A stretch of DNA of 64,000 bases, from positions 13,636,205 through 13,700,204 of the forward strand of contig NC_067206.1 in assembly GCF_026262505.1 (NCBI RefSeq), read 5' to 3'. Positions 1 through 8,582 of this stretch are shown here, piece after piece. Made by a program: the position numbers and the translations under genes. Under the pieces are notes generated by a model. That model was given only the letters and a program-made list of their open reading frames with translations, ran no database searches and was not told where the DNA came from. The first letter of the stretch is position 1. Every line of letters starts with the position of its first letter. Origin of the DNA: Trichomonas vaginalis G3 (lineage: Eukaryota > Parabasalia > Trichomonadida > Trichomonadidae).

Positions 1-740
1 TGAGTTTTTTTTACGATTTTCATGAGTTTTAGGCGACTACGGTTTTTAACGTACTCGCAATTTTTTACGATTTTCATAAGCGTAGTATATGGTAAACGTC
101 ATTTTTTTTACGAAGTGCAAAAGTTCTCTTCGTCAAAATTTCACGATTTTCATAAGCGTAGTATATGGTAAACGCTATTTTTTTGACGAAGTGAACTTTA
201 ACACTTCGTCAAAATTTCACGATTTTCATAAGCGTAGTATATGGTAAACGTCATTTTTAGGCGACCAGGGTTTTTCACCTACTCGCAATTTTTCACGATT
301 TTCATGTGTTTTTTTCACGATTTTCGTACGGAATCTCGACCCGCGGTTTTCCTCGGGTCGCAATTTTTCACGATTTTCATAAGCGTAGTATATGGTAAAC
401 GTCATTTTTTTTACGAAGTGCAAAAGTTCTCTTCGTCAAAAAAACAGTTATTTCATAAGCGTTTTACATGGTAAACGTCATTTTTTTTTACGAAGTGCAA
501 AAGTTCTCTTCGTCAAAAAAACAGTTATTTCATAAGTTTTAGGCGACCCCTGTAAAAGTCGGGGTCGCAATTTTTCACTGTTTTCGTACGGAATCTCTAT
601 CCTCGGTTTTTCGAGGGTAGCAAACATATGAGGAAATTCATGAAATTTGGTCATTTTTTCAGCAAAAATGAGTTTTGGTGTGCCTATGTGCCTATGTGCC
701 TCGGTCAAATGAACTTCTCTTAAAATTACTGACAACATGA
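1..740. repeat. Tandem repeats and palindromic cassettes, non-coding
   Basis: A unit containing TTTTCATAAGCGTAGTATAT recurs at about 70-160 bp spacing, each copy followed by a stem formed from ACGAAGTGCAAAAGTTC-type and CTTCGT sequence. G+C-rich palindromes sit at 337-360, 543-568 and 597-620. Around 570-660 the minus strand resembles the variable loop of the KilA-N gene at 56,457-57,263 (EFPHMFAT, then EIPYEN), although no KilA-N gene is present here. The open frames that cross this stretch look like by-products of the repeats. Confidence 0.7.
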
Positions 741-865
741 CATTTTGACAACAACACAGGAAATAGATTTCATCGTATATGTTTTGTCAAACATGAGCGT
801 AAATCAGACAAAAATGAGTTTTGGTTGAAAAAACAGGTGGAGCCAAAAATGGCTCGACCTCAAAA

Positions 866-990
866 CAAGCATTTTGTGAAGAATATACCAACCCGCGGAA
901 TTCCGGCGGTTGCTTTTTTTATACAAAATTCAAGAGTTTTGCGTGTTTTCTACGATGTTGTCAAAATGTCATGTTGTCAAGATTTCTTCG
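866..990 (+). repeat. Type 1 palindromic module with a direct-repeat tail
   Basis: A ~65 bp module starts AAGCATTTTGTGAAGAATAT and centres on the palindrome around CCGCGGAATTCCGG. It is followed by a tail with GATGTTGTCAAAATGTC. Near-identical modules lie at 2209-2272 and 3129-3196. A further copy lies, inverted, inside the KilA-N gene at 2781-2837, where it is read as protein. Confidence 0.75.
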
Positions 991-1020
991 TCAATGAGTG
1001 TAAATGACCCAAAAATATAT

Positions 1021-1078
1021 TTTAGGTGAAGAGGTGAGATCTCACCCGTTTTTTCACCTCTTTTTTCACCTCTTTTTC
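1021..1078. repeat. GGTGAGATCTCACC palindrome repeat
   Basis: This short palindromic repeat has the core GGTGAGATCTCACC flanked by CACCT/AGGTG runs. Related copies occur at 2083-2130 and 2275-2340 in this element and at 25,098-25,145 in element B. It lies just beyond the stop of the 1077-1991 gene, so it may form a transcript-end hairpin. That role is inference. Confidence 0.65.
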
Positions 1079-1991
1079 ACAAGCGTCTTACATGAATTGT
1101 ACGATGTATATTTGAAATCCTAAACAGTTTCGTAGCTTCTATTTCTTCTTTTAGTACATCGAATGTTTTAACAATGCCGAAGGTTTCTTTATATTTCTTC
1201 TTGACATCTGAAAGAAGGAAATCGTCAGCAGTTGGATAGTTTTTGTTCAGAAATGCTAACATGTCCATTTTATCTTCTGCTGGTTTCTCTGCTTCTTTCT
1301 TTAAGTCAGCGTAGTCTTTTCGCATACGTTCTATCTCTTTGACGGAGTAGTTATATTTCCTCATTGCTGCTTTACATTTTGAACATTGTGGGTTCATTTT
1401 TGCGTTATATTCTGAAACCTTACCTGCAAGTATGACTAAGGCGTCAATGGTTTTCTTTAACTCAAAAGTTGCGGGTTTTATCTGTTGGTTCCATACCTTA
1501 CCTCTTCTATCTTCATCTCTTATCTGCCATACACATTCAGCAACTAACGAAACAAAGTTGTCGTAGGTCTTAAACTCCCCAGATTTATATATGTCAGAGA
1601 TGTTCTTATATAACATGTCGCAGTCTTTGTCCATGACTTTGTGGTTGCAATGAAATCCAAGAAACTCATAGTTTACCTTACGTATGAACTTCTTTATTTC
1701 TACTGAGTCAGTTGCTTTGACTTCTATTTCATCGAATTCTGGAATAGTGAGCTTTTGTTGTTGGATTTCAGGAAGTTTAGGTAGATGGTCAATAATATCC
1801 TGCATTTCATAAAGATATTCTTCATTTGTTTCATCTTTTGCAGTGCAATCTAAATCTCCTTGGAGAAGTTCTTGCTTTATCTTCTGGATTGTTGTTTCGA
1901 AAGTATATGAAGAAGGAATGAAGCTTTTCATCTCTACTAACATAGATGTTGGGTTCATGACTAAAGAGTTTGGTGCTGTTGTTGCTAACAT
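1077..1991 (-). CDS. Hypothetical Maverick protein, 304 aa
   Basis: I do not recognise this protein. It is hydrophilic and likely mostly helical. It has a CSKC pair near residue 200 followed by a charged coiled-coil-like segment (about residues 205-240), which could be a small metal site plus a coil. There is no signal peptide or membrane segment. The start is chosen because a T-rich box (ATATTTTTTATTTTTATTG) lies about 10-25 nt upstream, as it does before the neighbouring KilA-N gene. It lies at the replication-gene side of element A between palindromic repeats. No counterpart is seen in element C within the window. Confidence 0.6.
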   Translation of the reverse strand: MLATTAPNSLVMNPTSMLVEMKSFIPSSYTFETTIQKIKQELLQGDLDCTAKDETNEEYLYEMQDIIDHLPKLPEIQQQKLTIPEFDEIEVKATDSVEIKKFIRKVNYEFLGFHCNHKVMDKDCDMLYKNISDIYKSGEFKTYDNFVSLVAECVWQIRDEDRRGKVWNQQIKPATFELKKTIDALVILAGKVSEYNAKMNPQCSKCKAAMRKYNYSVKEIERMRKDYADLKKEAEKPAEDKMDMLAFLNKNYPTADDFLLSDVKKKYKETFGIVKTFDVLKEEIEATKLFRISNIHRTIHVRRL

Positions 1992-2082
1992 GTTCTTACA
2001 ATAAAAATAAAAAATATTTTTTTTAAAAAACTAACTTTATTTTTTATTTCGGGAAAATTCATGAAAATTCAACGGGTGAAAA

Positions 2083-2345
2083 AACAGGTGAAAAAAAAGG
2101 TGAGATCTCACCACTTCACCTAAAATATATTTTTGCCGAGTTCAGCAACAAATTCAAGAGTTTTGTGTGTTTTCTACGGTGGAGCCAAAAATGGCTTAAC
2201 CTCAAAACAAGCATTTTGTGAAGAATATACCAACCCGCGGAATTCCGCGGGTTGCTTTTTATACAAAATTCAACGGGTGAAAAAACAGTACAAGACTAGT
2301 TCTGAGATCTCACCACTTCACCTAAAATATATTTTTGCCGAATTC
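2083..2345. repeat. Intergenic palindromic repeats
   Basis: Two copies of the GGTGAGATCTCACC-type repeat (2083-2130 and 2275-2340) flank a type 1 module (2209-2272) that carries the perfect palindrome AACCCGCGGAATTCCGCGGG plus TT. The block separates the 304 aa gene from the KilA-N gene. I see no gene here. Confidence 0.7.
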
Positions 2346-2363
2346 AATAAAAAAATGGTTCAT

Positions 2364-3026
2364 TTACTCACAATATTTTTGTACAAAACGACCCCAAACC
2401 TTTAACCTCTCTTCTGCAGCTTCTAATGAAATTTTAGCGAGTTCATATTCTCTAAATTCTCTCTTTAAATCTTCTTGTTCCCATTGGTCTAGTTCGTATG
2501 GAGAATCTCTATAACCAGAACATATCTCACGTTCATGTTCTATTTGTTTTTCATGCATTTTTCTAACTTCTTGTTCGAACAAAGGTTTTGCATTCTCTAC
2601 TGTATCTTCAAGTTCTTCTTCATCTAATTTCTCATGAACTTTCTTGTCTATGGAGTCCAGAATTTTTCCAACTGCTATACAATATTTTGGAGAAGCCCAC
2701 ATTGCTATATAGTTTACGAGTCTTGGGTCTACATACGTTCCTCTAACCTGTTTGATTTCATCCGGAATTCCTGCATGAACTTTGTATAAAAAGCAACCGC
2801 CGGAATTCCGGCGGTTGGTATATTCTTCACAAAATGCCGTATAATACTCTTCCCAGGACTTATTTTCCAACAACTTTCTAAAGTCTTTCCTAAACTGCTG
2901 ACACATATTTGTTACATTTATATAACCATCCTTGTCTCTACGTAAGACTTCAATACCGTTGTAAGTGCCTTTTGTGAATGTTTCGCCATTAGATTTGTTC
3001 GTGAACGTTTTTGCTTCGACTGTCAT
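2364..3026 (-). CDS. KilA-N domain protein with an in-frame palindromic module
   Basis: KilA-N domains are DNA-binding folds common in large DNA viruses and phages. The domain spans roughly residues 8-135 and shows GYINVTNMCQQFRK and then YVDPRLVNYIAMWASPKY. The C-terminal part is a charged helix, probably a coil. Between the two halves of the domain lies an unusual stretch encoded by a type 1 palindromic module (2781-2837; palindrome 2795-2816). Its product reads AFCEEYTNRRNSGGCFLYK. The same DNA occurs as loose copies on both sides of the gene. The start follows a T-rich box. The role is probably regulation of element genes, by analogy with viral KilA-N/BRO proteins (inference). Confidence 0.8.
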   Translation of the reverse strand: MTVEAKTFTNKSNGETFTKGTYNGIEVLRRDKDGYINVTNMCQQFRKDFRKLLENKSWEEYYTAFCEEYTNRRNSGGCFLYKVHAGIPDEIKQVRGTYVDPRLVNYIAMWASPKYCIAVGKILDSIDKKVHEKLDEEELEDTVENAKPLFEQEVRKMHEKQIEHEREICSGYRDSPYELDQWEQEDLKREFREYELAKISLEAAEERLKVWGRFVQKYCE

Positions 3027-3060
3027 TCAGTACGTACAATAAAAATAAAAATATTTTTGA

Positions 3061-3325
3061 GTGGCTTAACCGTCGGACATCCGTTTGTGGCTTAACCGTC
3101 GGACATCCGTTTGTGGCTTAACCTCAAAACAAGCATTTTGTGAAGAATATACCAACCGCCGAAATTCCGCGGGTTGCTTTTTTTATACAAAATTCAAGAG
3201 TTTTGCGTGTTTTCTACGATGTTGTCAAAATGTCGTGTTGTCAGTAATTTTAAGAGAAGTTCATTTGACCGAGGCACATAGGCACATAGGCACACCTAAA
3301 AAAACATCTAACCAAAACTCATTTT
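3061..3325. repeat. 26 bp tandem duplication and type 1 module
   Basis: A 26 bp unit beginning GTGGCTTAACCGTCGGACAT is present twice at 3061-3112. A partial third unit leads into a type 1 palindromic module at 3129-3196 and its GATGTTGTCAAAATGTC tail. From about 3240 to 3300 the sequence mirrors, inverted, the stretch near 680-750 (GAGGCACATAGGCACATAGG). No gene is seen. Confidence 0.7.
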
Positions 3326-4186
3326 TCAATACTTTTTCAGCACTTTTCCGTAGTTGTATATGAAAGACAATTCGAGATAAAAGTCATAGTACAATGGAAT
3401 AATATGCTGCACACCGTTTGTTGTGAACCAAACTTGAAAGTCAGAGAAACTGTTACTAGGTGGTTCGTAGAATTTAGAAGCAAAGTCATAAAAGTCCTTA
3501 CCGATACAAAGAAAACTGTTGTTGCTTGAACTGAAACTTGCATGACACATAACATTTTGAGGGTCAAACACGTTTCTATAAACTGTCAAATCTGCTGGTG
3601 GAAGTATAAAATTAAATGGACCATCTGGTGGTAATGGTTCGTTCTGGTTTAGTAACCGAAGAAATTGTGCCCAAGAACGCTTGTCTACTCCCCAATATAA
3701 AAACTCTGTATCTCTTGGAGGGTTAATTTCAATCTTTTGAAATGAAACTGTGGAGTTCATCTTGTTATATTCTAGTTTCAGATAGTATGTTCCATTTAGT
3801 AAAGAGTGGTATTTTTCTTGAAATTCCCAGTAGTATTTGTTTATTTGAGTTTGGAAGTCATTTAGAGTTTTCTCAAGACTTTCGTCTGAACGAATTGTAA
3901 AGATTTTCATTTCGTCAAATTTTTCTATTAGACCATCAGAACCTTTATACTGACCATGAAAATATACTGCGAACATAAACGCGTTCGTTCTATTTGAAAA
4001 CAAAACTCTTCTAAATCCTATTGCCTTTGCATCTGAAGGACTTTGAAGCCAACGAATTGGATAGTCAAACCTGTAAGCCCCGGATGAAATTTCTTCATCT
4101 GATATAGTCCTACCGGCATTTGTGAAGATATAGTCTAACGGTTTTGTATCTGCTACTTTTGTTCTTTGTTTTTCAACCTGAAGCAT
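3326..4186 (-). CDS. Maverick conserved protein, 286 aa, paralogue of the 282 aa family
   Basis: The function is not recognised. The protein is clearly paralogous to the product of 10130-10978. Both open with ML-x-x-EK and TKPLD, share FDYP.RWL.SPS.AKAIGFRR, and end with SDFQVWFTT followed by FYLELSFIYNY. The predicted character is beta-rich, without membrane segments. The family sits beside fibre genes elsewhere (10130 in A, 45701 in C), so a virion-surface or fibre-associated role is possible, but that is inference. It lies immediately downstream of the polymerase gene on the same strand. Element C has different genes at this position. Confidence 0.65.
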   Translation of the reverse strand: MLQVEKQRTKVADTKPLDYIFTNAGRTISDEEISSGAYRFDYPIRWLQSPSDAKAIGFRRVLFSNRTNAFMFAVYFHGQYKGSDGLIEKFDEMKIFTIRSDESLEKTLNDFQTQINKYYWEFQEKYHSLLNGTYYLKLEYNKMNSTVSFQKIEINPPRDTEFLYWGVDKRSWAQFLRLLNQNEPLPPDGPFNFILPPADLTVYRNVFDPQNVMCHASFSSSNNSFLCIGKDFYDFASKFYEPPSNSFSDFQVWFTTNGVQHIIPLYYDFYLELSFIYNYGKVLKKY

Positions 4187-4241
4187 TTCATATATGTAAA
4201 AATATATGGTTTTAAAAAATGTTTTACTTCATGCAATGTTT

Positions 4242-6395
4242 TTATTTCATGCAATGTTTTATTTCTGTGCCGTCTTCAAGTATACCCCAGTACTTACGTT
4301 TGGAGAGTACATGAACTTCGGAAAATACCTTGTCTAGCTTAAAAAGGCCCATCTTTTCACCGACCATTCCCATTTCAATGAGTTTGTTGTATCCTTCTTC
4401 GTTCGTCATGAGTGCGTCAATGTTCTCGTAGTAAACCTTCACTTTGGATTTGACTTCGGAGAAGAATTTGTTGTAGTTGTCAAGGACTGCTTTTGCGAAC
4501 TGAGGGTATGACCAATGTTCGACAATAGGTTTTAATGTGGTTACTAAGCCACTTTGACCTTGAGTGAACTCGTACTTCAAAACAAAAGGAGAAAACCTTT
4601 CAACAAAGTTGTCGACCTTCTCATAATGTTTACTCTTCATCTTTTGAGGTTTCTTAATGGAATATCCCCATGTCGAATTCATAAGCAGTTTGAGTGTCAT
4701 TGCAAGCTTGGGGTTTGAAGCTTTCCTAATATCATATAGTTGTTGTATGACCTTTCCAACTGTATAGTTCCTTCCCGGGAACTCACCGTCTTCGTTTGGA
4801 ATTCCAGTTGGAATATATTGGACAAACCTCATGTACGCAGCGTTAAGGTCGACATAGTATATCTTTTCATATGAGTCAAACTTTTTGCATCCAATCGGTC
4901 CAGTTTTTGGAAATTCAAGCGAGTCTCTTATCTTCTGAGAAACTTCTCCTGTTATCTCATAAACATCGTCGAAGCAACCTGTTTCATATAAAACCTTCTG
5001 ACCCAACTCAGAAGCTCTCCAATACAATTTGACGTCGATTGGATGTCTCAATGGAAGTTTGTTTATAGCATCTTGAAGTTCTTGCAACCTCATTGGAAGT
5101 TCTTCTGGTTCAGGTTGGTATCCGAACAATCCAACTCCTTTTGGAACTGTGTACTTCTTTTGTGCTAGAACTTTGTCTGGAACAACTTTTGGTCTCACCA
5201 ACAATGAAAAGTTTGTTTCGTCTTTTGGTACAAAAGTTTCTGTCAGCTTGTCATCTGGAATTGGTTCCAACAAACCTTTCTCGAAAAGAATGTTAACAGC
5301 TCTGACAATGTTGCACTTACCTTTTCCGAACAATGGGTTTGTAAGACTTTCGTTCAACATGAAGTGGTTATGGACAATTGCAATCTTCAACCATGGTAAG
5401 TCTTTGTCAACAACATAGTCGTCATGTGAAGAACCTTTCTCAGTCGGAATGTTAACTCGGATATTGACATTTGCCAACGGTGCAATTTTTGTCAATTGAC
5501 CTCTGAGAAGGTACCTTGTCTTCACACATGACTCAAGATACTTCATTTTCTCATCTGTAACAAGACCGGAGTTCCTGAGACATGTAAGAATGCAAGGTTC
5601 ATTGACAATTTTTTCAAGTGAATTGTAAATTCCATACCTTGTTAAGTCAATGTCAGACTTATTTCTGAAGGGGAAGTATCCAGCATATTGTCTGACTGCT
5701 TGAGGGTTAGGTTGGTACCATTCAAACTTCACGCTTGCAATTCCTTCAATTGCATTCAAAATATCTGAGTCGGAGTCAACCATTTGTTCTCTCTTTGTAG
5801 TCTTGAAAGCGTCAAGAAGTTGTGCGGCTGTTGTGACATTGCCATGTGCATAGTAAATATGGCCGTCCAAATCTGTTACGGTTAGTCTGAGATTGTGTCC
5901 TTTCTTATTTCCGTCTTGTATGGCAGCAAGTACACCCATGAAGCCTTCTTTGTTCTTTCCTTTGTCAAAGTTTACTGTAAAGGTTCGACCAGATGTAATT
6001 TTACTTCTAACTTCACGATACTTTTGATATGCATATCTTGTTCTTTCCATGGGAGCATGTGTGTCTTCACCTTTTCCTTTTTTCCTTCTCAAAGGATACA
6101 ATTGTTCGTCATGTTTCCAGTAGAATCTGGCAAAGCCGTCGTGTCCTTCAACTTGAGGCTCAGTAACATCGAAAGGTATGTCCATAAGACATTCTTCTTC
6201 TAACCTCTCTAGTATGTTTGGATAATTGGCGCGTGCTGTTTCTAAGTCCATTTCGTAGCGAAGACCAGACAATTTGTCATAGACTTTTATGGGTCTTCCC
6301 TTCCTATATTTAAAATTCTTCGAAACTCTCCAACCATATCTTTGCAACTCTGCTTTTATTCTAGCAGACCTTCTGTCCATTCTATGTAGGGGCAT
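4242..6395 (-). CDS. Family-B (protein-primed type) DNA polymerase, 717 aa
   Basis: This is the element's replicative DNA polymerase. The palm carries motif A as VDLNAAYMRF (about residues 515-524), motif B as KLLMNSTWGYS (about 569-579) and the motif C region near YYENIDAL (about 655-662). These fit the B family of viral and organellar type. The N-terminal ~500 residues are basic at the start and do not match a domain I can name. The start ATG follows a T-rich box (TATTTTTTTATTTTTATAAA). The gene is open in A. A broken counterpart lies in C at 50484-52625. Element B carries a quite different polymerase at 27665-31202. Confidence 0.85.
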   Translation of the reverse strand: MPLHRMDRRSARIKAELQRYGWRVSKNFKYRKGRPIKVYDKLSGLRYEMDLETARANYPNILERLEEECLMDIPFDVTEPQVEGHDGFARFYWKHDEQLYPLRRKKGKGEDTHAPMERTRYAYQKYREVRSKITSGRTFTVNFDKGKNKEGFMGVLAAIQDGNKKGHNLRLTVTDLDGHIYYAHGNVTTAAQLLDAFKTTKREQMVDSDSDILNAIEGIASVKFEWYQPNPQAVRQYAGYFPFRNKSDIDLTRYGIYNSLEKIVNEPCILTCLRNSGLVTDEKMKYLESCVKTRYLLRGQLTKIAPLANVNIRVNIPTEKGSSHDDYVVDKDLPWLKIAIVHNHFMLNESLTNPLFGKGKCNIVRAVNILFEKGLLEPIPDDKLTETFVPKDETNFSLLVRPKVVPDKVLAQKKYTVPKGVGLFGYQPEPEELPMRLQELQDAINKLPLRHPIDVKLYWRASELGQKVLYETGCFDDVYEITGEVSQKIRDSLEFPKTGPIGCKKFDSYEKIYYVDLNAAYMRFVQYIPTGIPNEDGEFPGRNYTVGKVIQQLYDIRKASNPKLAMTLKLLMNSTWGYSIKKPQKMKSKHYEKVDNFVERFSPFVLKYEFTQGQSGLVTTLKPIVEHWSYPQFAKAVLDNYNKFFSEVKSKVKVYYENIDALMTNEEGYNKLIEMGMVGEKMGLFKLDKVFSEVHVLSKRKYWGILEDGTEIKHCMK

Positions 6396-6428
6396 TTTTT
6401 ATAAAAATAAAAAAATATACTGTTTTCT

Positions 6429-7013
6429 TTACTTAACATAACCACCAGCTACCATAAGTCTTTGACGCCAACCCATACCAGCTAATGAAGGTTGACTTGG
6501 TTTAGTTTCCAAACTAAACTTTGGTTTTGGTTTATCTTCAGTTTTTGGTTTTTCTTCTTCTATTGGTTTTTCGTCACTTTTCGGTTCTGCTGACTTTACC
6601 TCACTTGCAGGAACAGTTGTGTCGTTAACATCTTCATAAATATCATATGCCATTTGTGCTTGTTTTCCTTTCAACTTTTTGTGTTTGTTGTAAAGTTTAG
6701 AATATTTCGACTCTAAGTCAATGAGATGTTCTATAATGAACTGTTGGTCAGTGAAGTATACTTTCCCATCTGTTGTCTCGAAAGCTCCTTCAGACTTCAA
6801 TATTTTATTTGTGAGAGTCTGTTTCTTTTTTGAGATACTAGCCGTTCCATTTTTATGAAAAGTGACTTTGTAGTTGGGGTTTGTATTTCCAGACCTCACA
6901 CTTTCTATTATTGAATTTTTCTCTTCATCTGTAAGTTCTTTGACAGGTTTTGACAATGGTTCTGAACTTTTTGTTTGTGGTGTCAAATCTACCGTTTCAA
7001 CTTCTTCGGTCAT
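6429..7013 (-). CDS. Maverick conserved hypothetical, 194 aa
   Basis: This hydrophilic protein has no recognised domain. It has an acidic N-terminus, a central charged helical stretch (EHLIDLESKYSKLYNKHKKL) and a Lys/Pro/Glu-rich linker (about residues 140-175). It ends in a short conserved tail containing GMGWRQRLM. It is nearly identical to 49869-50453 in C, which argues that it is a real gene. The position just upstream of the polymerase on the same strand suggests co-expression. A scaffold or virion-core role is possible but unproven. Confidence 0.7.
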   Translation of the reverse strand: MTEEVETVDLTPQTKSSEPLSKPVKELTDEEKNSIIESVRSGNTNPNYKVTFHKNGTASISKKKQTLTNKILKSEGAFETTDGKVYFTDQQFIIEHLIDLESKYSKLYNKHKKLKGKQAQMAYDIYEDVNDTTVPASEVKSAEPKSDEKPIEEEKPKTEDKPKPKFSLETKPSQPSLAGMGWRQRLMVAGGYVK

Positions 7014-7032
7014 TTCATCTCAGTAAAAAATT

Positions 7033-7188
7033 TTAGTTTGGTTTGTTTTCAACTGGTTGTTGAGGTTTTTTAAGTCGGTCTAAAACTTCCTGAGGTATAG
7101 GAAGAACTTGACAAACACGTGGTTGTGTAACTGCTGGAAGCCGACAAAGCCATCTTGAACCTATTCTGTTTAAAGCTGCATTGTTCAT
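7033..7188 (-). CDS. Small conserved basic protein, 51 aa
   Basis: A short frame runs from an ATG preceded by the CTGAGATGAA leader shared with its neighbour. The product begins MNNAALNRIGSRWLCRLP and is basic and Pro-rich. The same small gene is kept at 49697-49849 in C (50 aa) with mainly conservative changes, which supports it as real. The function is unknown. Confidence 0.6.
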   Translation of the reverse strand: MNNAALNRIGSRWLCRLPAVTQPRVCQVLPIPQEVLDRLKKPQQPVENKPN

Positions 7189-7207
7189 TTCATCTCAGTA
7201 AAAAATT

Positions 7208-7609
7208 TTACATTCCCCACGTTTGAGGCGGTTGAGGTTGGTTGTTGTTTACCCACTGTTGTGCATGGTTATATCCTCTGTTAAAGAATCTTTCACCTTG
7301 GTCCATATAGTGTCCTGCTTGGTTATAGTAGTCATTTGCTTTGTTATAGTAGTTTCCTGCTTGTCTTCCTACATTGTCCATCCATCCTTGAACTTTTCCT
7401 CTTGTTTCAGGATTTGGAATAAGATTTGCTGCATCTCGTGCTACATCCCAACCTTTCTGTACAGTTTGTATAATAGGTTGTGCTTTCTCTTTAAGTATAC
7501 CTAATGTACTCAAAATCTTCCTTCCAACTCCAAATACACCTCTGGCTATTGTTCCCACTGCGGGTAAAAATCTAGATGCGACTCCTGCTAATGCGCCAAA
7601 TAAACCCAT
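7208..7609 (-). CDS. Amphipathic small virion-like protein, 133 aa
   Basis: The N-terminal ~45 residues are Gly/Ala-rich and amphipathic (MGLFGALAGVASRFLPAVG...), typical of membrane-active minor virion proteins such as adenovirus protein VI/X. That comparison is by analogy only. Residues 75-120 form Tyr/Asn-rich near-heptad repeats (NYYNKANDYYNQAG). The C-terminus is Pro/Gln-rich. It is divergent from the integrase gene with only a few bases between the starts. A counterpart in C lies at 49274-49675. Confidence 0.6.
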   Translation of the reverse strand: MGLFGALAGVASRFLPAVGTIARGVFGVGRKILSTLGILKEKAQPIIQTVQKGWDVARDAANLIPNPETRGKVQGWMDNVGRQAGNYYNKANDYYNQAGHYMDQGERFFNRGYNHAQQWVNNNQPQPPQTWGM

Positions 7610-7625
7610 TTCTTATAGGATAAAA

Positions 7626-8582
7626 ATGACGAATCCAAACAAGGACCCCTATGTTTCTAAAGCGACAAAGAAAGCACTCATGGTAAAAATCTTTAGTTCA
7701 ACACCAAATGCTTGGTTTATGGATATCTTGGAAAACATTCCGAGGTATAGAGAAGATGGACCACCATACTGGCTAATATTTGTCGGTCAGAACACAAGAT
7801 ACTGTGAAGCCATACCATTATGGTCCAAAAATATTTTAGATGTGAAAACTGCTTTGACAATATTCGTTGACAAATACCATCCAACAAAACTGACATCTGA
7901 CTGTGAAAGTTCTTTCAAATCAGATATTAAAAAACTATCTGCGTTCAAAAAATGTAAACCAATATTTCATTGTCGACCAAAACCATTCTGCTCTTGGTGT
8001 CATTGACGGTTGTATAAAAATGTTAAGAGACTTAAACCAACCACAAGGTGGTGAGGTAGATGAAATGTCATATGACGACAATATAGACATTTCTCCATGG
8101 CAAAGATGAGACAAGTTTTAAATATTTACAATAGCCGTAAACAAAAAGGTTTGGGAAACCACTCCCCCGAAGAAATGAAAAACAACCCTGACTTAGAGAA
8201 AGACTATATATTTAACAATTTAGTCAAAAGAGACAAACAAGAAAGAATGCCGGGCTTCAAACTTCAGAAAGGAGACAAAGTAAAAATAGAAATACCTAAA
8301 CGCGACCCATATGAAAATACTATTGACTATGACAACAATGGGAACCCGACAGGTACTCACGTTCGTGTTCGTAAAAATAGAAGAAAGTATACAAGAGAAT
8401 ATTATGAAGTTTTAGGCAAACATGGCAAAATGTACAGACTGCAAGCAGAAGATAAAACGACTATTGTCAGACCTCGTTTCAAACTTGTCAAAGTTCAAGG
8501 TGGTATACTTTCAAAGACAGTTCCTAACAAATATAAGACAACTCCTGACGAATATGCTAAAGAAGTTGAAAATGACGACTAA
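7626..8582 (+). pseudogene. Retroviral-type integrase of element A, broken
   Basis: This is a fossil of the Maverick DDE integrase, the enzyme that inserts the element. The core region reads FMDILENIPRY and later KLTSDCESSF, and the C-terminal part is a basic chromodomain-like or SH3-like tail (FKLQKGDKVKIEIPKRDPYE). The reading frame is interrupted, with about one or two breaks. It is divergent from the 133 aa gene and convergent with the fibre gene, overlapping it by a few bases at the stops. A more decayed counterpart lies at 48300-49256. Confidence 0.82.
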
